A stretch of DNA of 10,733 bases from an uncultured Pseudodesulfovibrio sp. (GTDB taxonomy: Bacteria > Desulfobacterota > Desulfovibrionia > Desulfovibrionales > Desulfovibrionaceae): the NCBI GenBank assembly GCA_947259235.1, contig CAMYLL010000062.1:1-10733 (forward strand), in the 5' to 3' direction. Below, piece after piece: positions 5,048 through 10,733 of this stretch. The first letter of the stretch is position 1. Each line of letters starts with the position of its first letter. The notes under the pieces were generated by a model. The model saw only the letters and a program-made list of their open reading frames with translations, was not told the origin of the DNA and did not search any database. The position numbers and the translations under genes are program-made.

Positions 5048-6583
5048 ATGGCTATACGGATGGAAGACAAGTCCCTGCGCAAATCGCACAGGATATCGCT
5101 GCCTGCCAAGGTCAACGTGGGCGGGGAACTCTACAGTGTTCTGGACTGGTCGCTGGAAGGGTTCCGGGCAGGGATAGATGAAGGCGTGCTGCCCGAGGGA
5201 TGGAACGGCCAGGTGACCATCATCCTGCCGCTCCAGAGCATGAATGTCTCCTTTGACGCCGTGGCCCGGCTCAGGCGGCAGAAGGCGGATGATGCGGGGT
5301 TTTCGTTCGACAATCTGCCCACCCGAAGCAAGGCGCTTCTGTCCACCTACATCAAGGCGAGCATCGAGGGCCAGCTGGACGACATCGAGGGGATGATCGC
5401 CCGCGTTGAGGCCTCCGTCACTCCGGTGCGTACGGACAAGCCCCTGACCCTGAGCGAGAGCCGGCAGTTCAAGCGCAGCTTCCTGGGCAGGACCCTGCTC
5501 ACCCTGTTCCTTATCCTTCTCGCCGCGGCCGTGGTGGGATTCATCGTCTTCAACAACTTTTCCCGCGCCCGGAGCACCCGGGCCGTCATCTCCGGCGGGC
5601 TCATAGACACTGCCCCCGAGCTGCCCGGGGTGCTCACCCGCGTGGCCGTGAGGGAAGGCGACACAGTGCGCGCCGGTGATCTGCTCTTTGCCCTGGACGA
5701 CGGGGAGCTGACCCGCAAGATCGAGGACGTCAAGCACAAGCTCGCCATCAACAAGGAAGAGCTGGAATATCTCTATGTCCTGCTGCAGGAGGAGTCCAAG
5801 TCCGTGGGCCTGTACCGCAAGGCCGCCAAGCATGCGGTGGAGCGCCTCACGTCGCAGCTCCAGGGTGTCGAGGCGCGCATCGCAGTGGCCCGGAAGGAGT
5901 TCGGGCGGGCCCAGGAGCTGATCAGCATCGGGGCCATCAGCCAGTCCCTGTGGGACGAGCGGCGCAAGGAGATGCTCGATCTCGAATCCCGCAAGGGCGA
6001 GGTGTCATCGCAACTGCGTTTGGCCGAGGAGAACGTGAAGAGCGCCAGGGACGGCAAGTATCTGACCGACGGCAGGACGCGCGGCGAGATGCGCGAGCTG
6101 GAGGCCAGGGTCAGGATTCAGGAGGCGGTGCTCGACCAGGTGCGGTTCCAGCTCTCCGAGGCCATGGCCGCCCTGGAAAAGACCAATGTCCTCAGCCGGG
6201 CGGACGGCGTCGTCTATGCGGCCAAGCGCGACCCCGGGACATACCTGCGGGCGGGCGAGAGCGTCATGACGGTGTTCGTCACCGGCTCGACCCCGTGGGT
6301 GCTGGCCCGGTTCACCTTTGAGGAGGCGGAGCGGTTCGCCCCCGGCGCCGAGGCGAGCGTGTATATCCCCGCCCTCAACGCCGTCTGCAAGGGCACGGTC
6401 CAGGCCATGGGCCACCATGCCATGGGCGCGGGCGGCGCAGTGTCCCAGGACAAGGAGATCAGCCTGACCGAGATGCCCGTGAAGATCGCGTTGCAGAATC
6501 CGCCCAAGGGGCTTTATCCCGGCATGGGCGCGGTGGTCGGCATAGAAACCCCCTGGCTGCGGGCGTTCCGGGCCCTGCTCTAG
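5048..6583 (+). CDS. PilZ-TM-HlyD protein, Alg44-like c-di-GMP receptor of a polysaccharide synthase
   Basis: The 511-residue protein combines a cytoplasmic c-di-GMP sensor with a periplasmic membrane-fusion arm, as in alginate Alg44. A PilZ domain occupies about residues 9-105 and has the complete binding signature: R11-X3-R15 (RKSHR) and D33-X-S35-XX-G38 (DWSLEG). One membrane helix follows at about 148-170. The periplasmic part starts with a biotinyl-lipoyl-like half-motif (about 184-225, GVLTRVAVREGDTVRAGDLL), continues with a long alpha-helical hairpin (about 218-370), then the second lipoyl half and a beta-barrel (about 375-500). Alg44 is about 390 residues; the difference here is mostly the longer helical hairpin. 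GAGGT at 5036-5040 with a 7-base spacer supports the start. The next gene starts 4 bases after the stop and encodes the synthase, so PilZ binding of c-di-GMP probably switches that enzyme on. The polymer is not known, so I give no alg symbol. Confidence 0.9.
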   Translation: MAIRMEDKSLRKSHRISLPAKVNVGGELYSVLDWSLEGFRAGIDEGVLPEGWNGQVTIILPLQSMNVSFDAVARLRRQKADDAGFSFDNLPTRSKALLSTYIKASIEGQLDDIEGMIARVEASVTPVRTDKPLTLSESRQFKRSFLGRTLLTLFLILLAAAVVGFIVFNNFSRARSTRAVISGGLIDTAPELPGVLTRVAVREGDTVRAGDLLFALDDGELTRKIEDVKHKLAINKEELEYLYVLLQEESKSVGLYRKAAKHAVERLTSQLQGVEARIAVARKEFGRAQELISIGAISQSLWDERRKEMLDLESRKGEVSSQLRLAEENVKSARDGKYLTDGRTRGEMRELEARVRIQEAVLDQVRFQLSEAMAALEKTNVLSRADGVVYAAKRDPGTYLRAGESVMTVFVTGSTPWVLARFTFEEAERFAPGAEASVYIPALNAVCKGTVQAMGHHAMGAGGAVSQDKEISLTEMPVKIALQNPPKGLYPGMGAVVGIETPWLRAFRALL

Positions 6584-6587
6584 CCCC

Positions 6588-9353
6588 ATGCATCTGGAGG
6601 AATTAAACCATCTGACGCGTCCCGACCCGTTGCGGGCCGCGCTGGCATCACTCCCGGCGACGCTCTTTTACCTCGCCTTTGCCGCGGCCGTCATCGTGGC
6701 CCTGCCCGACCGGGCGTGGAACCTCAAGACCCAGGCCCTGGTGGCCATGAGTCTCTTCGGCCTGTGGCGCTACAGTTGGCAGGGGGTTCATCTGGTCAGA
6801 CACTGGCGCTACCGGCGCACGGTTTTCCCGGCCCTGCGCGCCCGGGCCATGTCTCTTGAGGACAAGTATCCCCGGCGGCTCTATGTCATGGTCCCGTCCT
6901 ATCGGGAGGAGTTCAAGGTCAGCCAGCTGGTCTTCGCCGCCCTGATCCGCGAGGCGCAGACCGTGCCCAGCCGGGTGCTCATCTATGCCAGCGTGGGCTC
7001 GGACGAGGAGGTGGAGTTCATCTCCAAGGTCATCAACGCCACACCCGGCGGCGTGGATGTGGAGGTGGTGTTCATGCACCAGGAGCAGGGCAAGCGGGTG
7101 GCCATGGGCCACGCCCTGCGCGCCATTGCACGCGATTTCAACGACCCCCTCTCCTGGCATTCGGATGCGGACAACGACGCTGTCATCTTCTTGGACGGCG
7201 ACACGCTGGTGGAGCCGGGCATGTTCCGCAAGACGCTGCCCTATTTCCGGGCCAATCCCAAACTGGGCGCGCTGACCACGGACAATCTCGGCGTCTCGCC
7301 CGCCGCGTCCGGGCTGTTCAACGACTGGTATACGGTGAAGTTCGCCCAGCGAAACCATCTGTTTCATTCCCACAGCCTGTCCCGGCGCGTGCTCACCGTG
7401 ACGGGCCGCTTTTCCATCTACCGGGCCAGCGTGGTGGTGAACGAGGAATTCATAGGATTTTTGGAGGCGGATCATCTCGACCACTGGCTCTTCGGCCGGT
7501 TCCGCTTTCTCATGGGCGACGACAAGTCCACCTGGTTCTACCTGCTCAAGGAAGGCATGGAGATGCTCTACGTGCCCGACGCCATGGCCGTGGCCCTTGA
7601 GATGCGCCAGACGAATTTCTTCCGCACCAGCCTCTCGCTGATGCACCGCTGGTACGGCAACATGCTGCGCAACAACTGGCGGGCCGTGCGGCTCGGGCCG
7701 CGTCCCATGGGGTTCTTCATCTGGTGGTGCGTCCTCGACCAGCGCTTTTCCTCGTTCACGCCGCTGGTTGGGCCGGTCTCCATCCTGCTGCTGGGCATCT
7801 TCGATTCGTGGTTCTACGTCGCCTTCTACGTCGCCTGGGTGCTGATCACCCGGTTGACCATGATGTGGGTCTACGTGCTGGAGGGCATGGTCCTGCGCAT
7901 TTCGCACATCCCGCTGATGCTCTACAACCAGTGGATCGGCGCGCTGCTCAAGATATACAGCATGTACAGCCTGTCCGTGCAGTCGTGGCAGAAGAGCGGG
8001 GACGAGGTGCAGCGGGAGGGGGCGAGGCAGACCTTTTCAGAAGGCGGCGAAGGCGGGGGAGCGCCGTTGTCGCAGGGGCAGACGGGGAAGGACAGCGGGC
8101 TGGGATTTTTCCGCAATACCGTTCGCGCCGTGCTCCTCACGCTCAATATCTTCATGCTGGTGGCCGTCTGCGGCGTGGTGTCCGGGGCCTTTGCTCTGCC
8201 CGGTCTGTCCGAGTACGCCTATTATACCGCCCGCCTGGGCGACGGTCCGTTGCCGGACGCGGCCATCCGGCGCATCGAGGCCGTGCAAAGCGGCGTGGTG
8301 GCCGGAACCGACCAGGACAGCGCCGCCGTCATCAACACAATCATCGAATCGGTGGCCCCGGGGCAGCGGGCGGAGATCGTGCTCCCCCCGGGGCACCTCA
8401 TGCTCGACTCGCCCGTCCGCCTGAACCGGGACTCCATCACCCTGCGCGGCGCGGGCCGGGGCGTCACGGTGCTCGTCTCGCGCATGGAGGCGGCAACAGG
8501 GCAGGCGGCCATCATCGTGGGCGGCCAGCGGGGAGAGCAGGTGGCCAGCCTGGACGAAGGCGCGCGGCGCGGGGACAAGGCCCTGTCCGTTGCAACCAGG
8601 CCGGACGCCGCCTACGTATGGCTCGGCGCGCCCAATGACGACGATTTTCTGGACAGCATCGGCGACCGTCACTGGCGCGGCGATCAACCGTGGATACGGC
8701 AATATATCGCCCGGATCTCGGGCGGCGGCGCGGGCTATCTCCTGCTGGCCAGGGCGCTGCCAGTGGACATGCCGCCGGGAACCCGTGTCCGCGTGGCCCG
8801 AATGGTCACCAACGTCACTCTCGCGGATTTCACGCTTGTCCAGGACGTGCCGGGCCGCGATCCGGCCGAGGCGGCGGGCGTCTACGAGAACCTGGCCCCG
8901 GACCACGCGGTGGACGGGATTCGCTTTGACTGGGCCGCGCAGTGCCGTGTGGAGGACGTGGCCGTCATCGGGGCCGGGCGACATCCGCTGGTCTTCGAGA
9001 ACAGCGTGGACGTCACGGCCCGCAGGCTCGAAATCGACGGGGCATGGAACAAGGGCAAGGGCGGCAACGGCTATGTCCGCTTCGCCCGGAGCCACGGCTG
9101 CGTGCTGGCGGATTCCGTGGTGCGCAACGTCCGCCATCTCGCCTTCCAGTGGTCGGCCACGGGCAACGAGGTCCGCGCAAGCAGGCTTTCGACGGATGTC
9201 AACTTTCACGGCGGCTACAGCCAGGACAACCGGGTTGTCGGGTGCGTGATCCTCCCGCCGCCGGGCCACCCCTGGGGCGAGGTGACCAGGATGCCCGAGG
9301 GCGGCGGAGCCTGGGCGCCGCCGGACGGGCCGGGTAACGAGATAGTGCCCTGA
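6588..9353 (+). CDS. Alg8-like family 2 glycosyltransferase fused to a periplasmic beta-helix domain
   Basis: This 921-residue inner-membrane protein probably polymerises and exports a polysaccharide and then acts on it. Two N-terminal membrane helices (about 20-40 and 48-66) precede a cytoplasmic GT2 domain (about 95-370). That domain has VPSYREE, the nucleotide-sugar/metal motif D203-G-D205 (FLDGDTLVEPG), the catalytic-base motif G310-D311-D312, and R354-W355 in the position of QxxRW with Leu instead of Gln. The segment NMLRNNWRAVRLGPR and further helices (about 375-460) are also Alg8-like. Residues 466-506 are a polar Gly/Gln/Glu linker, and 511-536 a new hydrophobic segment ending in GAFA that resembles a signal peptide. 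Residues about 575-921 show repeated short strands and turns of a right-handed parallel beta-helix (SITLRGAGRGVTVL, DGIRFDWAAQCRVEDVAVIG, NGYVRFARSHGCVLADSVV). That fold is used by polysaccharide lyases and C5-epimerases; the AlgG DPHD motif is absent, so the activity is open. Alg8 itself is about 490 residues, so the C-terminal 400 are additional. Confidence 0.9.
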   Translation: MHLEELNHLTRPDPLRAALASLPATLFYLAFAAAVIVALPDRAWNLKTQALVAMSLFGLWRYSWQGVHLVRHWRYRRTVFPALRARAMSLEDKYPRRLYVMVPSYREEFKVSQLVFAALIREAQTVPSRVLIYASVGSDEEVEFISKVINATPGGVDVEVVFMHQEQGKRVAMGHALRAIARDFNDPLSWHSDADNDAVIFLDGDTLVEPGMFRKTLPYFRANPKLGALTTDNLGVSPAASGLFNDWYTVKFAQRNHLFHSHSLSRRVLTVTGRFSIYRASVVVNEEFIGFLEADHLDHWLFGRFRFLMGDDKSTWFYLLKEGMEMLYVPDAMAVALEMRQTNFFRTSLSLMHRWYGNMLRNNWRAVRLGPRPMGFFIWWCVLDQRFSSFTPLVGPVSILLLGIFDSWFYVAFYVAWVLITRLTMMWVYVLEGMVLRISHIPLMLYNQWIGALLKIYSMYSLSVQSWQKSGDEVQREGARQTFSEGGEGGGAPLSQGQTGKDSGLGFFRNTVRAVLLTLNIFMLVAVCGVVSGAFALPGLSEYAYYTARLGDGPLPDAAIRRIEAVQSGVVAGTDQDSAAVINTIIESVAPGQRAEIVLPPGHLMLDSPVRLNRDSITLRGAGRGVTVLVSRMEAATGQAAIIVGGQRGEQVASLDEGARRGDKALSVATRPDAAYVWLGAPNDDDFLDSIGDRHWRGDQPWIRQYIARISGGGAGYLLLARALPVDMPPGTRVRVARMVTNVTLADFTLVQDVPGRDPAEAAGVYENLAPDHAVDGIRFDWAAQCRVEDVAVIGAGRHPLVFENSVDVTARRLEIDGAWNKGKGGNGYVRFARSHGCVLADSVVRNVRHLAFQWSATGNEVRASRLSTDVNFHGGYSQDNRVVGCVILPPPGHPWGEVTRMPEGGGAWAPPDGPGNEIVP
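6596..6600 (+). promoter_or_regulatory. Strong Shine-Dalgarno sequence inside the annotated start of the synthase
   Basis: GGAGG lies 5 bases downstream of the ATG at 6588, which itself has no recognisable ribosome binding site before it. The next in-frame near-start is CTG at 6612, 11 bases after the motif. Either the ATG is used by coupling to the upstream stop, or translation starts slightly later and the protein is 8 residues shorter. Confidence 0.35.
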
Positions 9354-9412
9354 CCGAATCGGCGTTTGTCGTCGAATTCCCTTCCCTTCCAAAAAAACAA
9401 TCAAATCCGGAT

Positions 9413-9436
9413 GCACCGCCTGAAGATGCGCGGTGC
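9413..9436 (-). terminator. Possible terminator of the - strand kinase gene
   Basis: GCACCGC (9413-9419) and GCGGTGC (9430-9436) form a 7-bp stem around a 10-base loop, 27 bases beyond the stop codon of the kinase gene. On the - strand a run of seven T's follows, but only after a gap of about 15 bases, so efficiency is uncertain. No comparable hairpin serves the + strand synthase gene in 9354-9463. Confidence 0.35.
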
Positions 9437-9463
9437 GTTGTCGTGCATGCAGGGCGGGGAGGC

Positions 9464-10489
9464 TCAAGATCCGAGGACGGTCTTCCAGGCCGGGAGCAGG
9501 GTGTCCAGGCTGTTGGTCAGCAGGCGCAAGAGCCTGATCTCCATGTCGATCATTTTCCGGTCGTTCCGACGCAGCCATTCGGACAGCCATCCCAGACGCA
9601 GGGCGAGCACCAGCCCGGGCAGCAGGGCCAGGTCCGCCGCGGCGAGGCAGCCCGCGTCGCGCAGGGTGCGGAGCAGGGCCGGGGCCAGCCCCCTGACCAG
9701 CGCGCGCGGGTCTTCCGCAGCCACGCAGCCGAGGCAGTTGGCCGCATCAAGCAGTCGCGGACGCTGCCCGGTGAATTCCCAGTCGATGACCGAGGCCACT
9801 CCCCGGCCGCGCCAGATGACGTTGCAGGGATGAAAATCCCCGTGACAGAGGGTGCGCGGCAGCTCGGCCCAGGACTCGAAGAGCGGGGCCATGGCGTCGA
9901 CGGCCGGGGCCAGGGCGCGCCGTGTATCCGGTTGGTGGGCGTCCAATGTCGCCAGGAGCGAGGCCGCGTAGTCGGGCAGGGAAAAGGGTTGTTCGTGACG
10001 GGAGCCTTGCACGCCGTGCGCCGCGATCTCCGGCCCGGCCGCGCGCAGGTCGGCCAGGAAACGGCCCAGGGCATGGCCGCGTTCGGGATCGTCCACATAC
10101 TCAGGCTGGGGCAGGGGGACGCCTGGCACAAAGGGTGAGAGCTGCCAGCAACGCCCGTCGGCATGCAGAACGTACCCGCCGTCGGGGCCGGGCAGGTAGG
10201 CGGGCACAGGCAGACCGCTTCGGGCCAGCCCGTCCACAATGGAGCCGATCCGCTCGCGCCGCTCAACGCAGGCGGATGGGATGCGTTCCAGCACCCAGAG
10301 TCGCTCACAGGCGTCCTCAACGGCCAGCCGGGCCTCGCTCCGCTCAGGGCTTCCCTCCAGGGGGATGTCCGGCCGGTTGCGCTTCGGCTCCAGCCCCCAC
10401 AGAAAGAGCCGGGCCACATCAGGCAGGGGCAAGGGAGGAACCGGACCGCAGGGGCCTGGTCGTGAAAGGGGCGGGCGGGGGAAAGACAA
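9464..10489 (-). CDS. APH-fold phosphotransferase, substrate unknown
   Basis: The aminoglycoside phosphotransferase / choline-homoserine kinase-like fold transfers phosphate from ATP to a small molecule in the cytoplasm; most members are not resistance enzymes. The 341-residue protein shows the diagnostic Brenner-type motif LCHGDFHPCNVIW, with H216, catalytic D218, H220 and N223, followed by the metal-binding VIDWEFTG (D236, E238). The N-lobe includes ARLAVEDACERLWVLERI (53-70) and a WQLSPFVPG hinge (115-123), a pattern like bacterial homoserine kinase-type proteins. The start is TTG at 10489, 4 bases after the stop of the upstream gene (10494) on the same strand, with only a weak ribosome site, so coupling is likely. 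A GTG at residue 25 is an alternative that would still keep the domain. Nothing in the neighbourhood identifies the substrate. Confidence 0.85.
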   Translation of the reverse strand: MSFPRPPLSRPGPCGPVPPLPLPDVARLFLWGLEPKRNRPDIPLEGSPERSEARLAVEDACERLWVLERIPSACVERRERIGSIVDGLARSGLPVPAYLPGPDGGYVLHADGRCWQLSPFVPGVPLPQPEYVDDPERGHALGRFLADLRAAGPEIAAHGVQGSRHEQPFSLPDYAASLLATLDAHQPDTRRALAPAVDAMAPLFESWAELPRTLCHGDFHPCNVIWRGRGVASVIDWEFTGQRPRLLDAANCLGCVAAEDPRALVRGLAPALLRTLRDAGCLAAADLALLPGLVLALRLGWLSEWLRRNDRKMIDMEIRLLRLLTNSLDTLLPAWKTVLGS

Positions 10490-10493
10490 CGGC

Positions 10494-10733
10494 CTACTGC
10501 TCGTCGGGGATGCCCAGGGCGTCGCGCAGCCTGTCTGCGTTGGCGGTGATCAGGCTTTGTTCCGAGGCGGGGACTTCGCTGTCCACCTCCTCTCTGACCG
10601 CCTGGAGTAGGGCGCTCATTGGCCTGCCCTGTTGGGCGTTGATCATCTGCTCCATCATCTGCCGCCGTTCGGCCGGCAAGGACGCCATCTCGACCTGCAT
10701 CATCTCGAGGGCGCGGTTCATCTGGTCCAGGCT
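10494..10733 (-). CDS. Small unrecognised protein, N-terminus outside window
   Basis: I do not recognise this protein. The frame is open to the window edge and ends with TAG at 10494. An in-frame ATG at 10721 would give 75 residues, but the 12 bases before it carry no Shine-Dalgarno sequence, so the gene more likely begins upstream. The visible part is Met-, Gln- and Glu-rich and predicted helical (MNRALEMMQVEM, ERRQMMEQMINAQQGRPM, ANADRLRDALGIPDEQ), with no membrane segment. The kinase gene starts 4 bases downstream, so the two probably form an operon. Coding status is supported by this tight spacing and by the amphipathic character of the product. Confidence 0.6.
   Translation of the reverse strand, partial: SLDQMNRALEMMQVEMASLPAERRQMMEQMINAQQGRPMSALLQAVREEVDSEVPASEQSLITANADRLRDALGIPDEQ

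Noticed and set aside
7724..8638. 304-residue + strand frame overlapping the synthase in another phase, considered as a sign of a frameshift at the fusion junction
   Set aside because: The main frame is uninterrupted across the linker and both flanks match known folds in the same phase; the alternative product is Arg/Gly/Ala-rich noise.
9353..9463. Possible + strand terminator after the synthase
   Set aside because: The seven-A run at 9391-9397 and the stem at 9413-9436 are in the wrong order for + strand termination; they fit the - strand weakly instead.
8037..9590. 517-residue open frame on the - strand opposite the synthase C-terminus
   Set aside because: Composition is His/Arg/Gly/Ala-rich with no domain pattern, and the + strand frame continues a recognisable beta-helix domain.
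9443..10138. 231-residue + strand open frame opposite the kinase
   Set aside because: The - strand frame carries the HGDFHPCN and IDWE kinase motifs; the + strand product shows no motif.

Overview
The window is GC-rich DNA that looks like the chromosome of a sulfate-reducing deltaproteobacterium (Desulfovibrio/Pseudodesulfovibrio type). The strongest pointer is a tetraheme cytochrome c3 gene next to anaerobic-type cobalamin genes; from memory the same cbiG-cobJ-cytochrome c3 order occurs in Desulfovibrio vulgaris. The genus assignment is an inference; no rRNA or other taxonomic marker is present.

Layout, left to right. (1) Positions 2-1776, + strand: the end of a cobalamin operon, cbiG (5' end cut off by the window) overlapping cobJ/cbiH by 7 bases, closed by a hairpin terminator. 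(2) 1931-2335, +: a secreted tetraheme cytochrome c3 in its own transcription unit, with a TTGACA promoter element embedded in an inverted repeat upstream and a textbook terminator downstream. (3) 2410-3939, +: an extremely acidic 509-residue protein with no Lys or Arg between residues 11 and 450. It has repeated hydrophobic-in-acid motifs and a C-terminal coiled coil plus a helix reminiscent of the PopZ C-terminus. (4) 3940-4139: two hairpins, the second long and probably a two-way terminator. (5) 4140-4760, - strand: a MarC-family membrane protein. (6) 5048-9353, +: a two-gene exopolysaccharide synthase. It consists of a PilZ-TM-HlyD protein (Alg44-like, with an intact c-di-GMP motif) and an Alg8-like family 2 glycosyltransferase fused through a linker and an extra membrane segment to a periplasmic parallel beta-helix domain. 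(7) 9464-10733, -: an APH-fold phosphotransferase with a TTG start, directly behind a small unrecognised gene that runs off the window.

The most interesting part is region 6. Synthesis, c-di-GMP control, periplasmic bridging and probably polymer modification or cleavage appear to be packed into two polypeptides, whereas the known alginate system spreads them over many genes. None of the alginate export genes (porin, AlgK, AlgX, acetylases) lies in the window. The acidic protein of region 3 is the second candidate for something undescribed.
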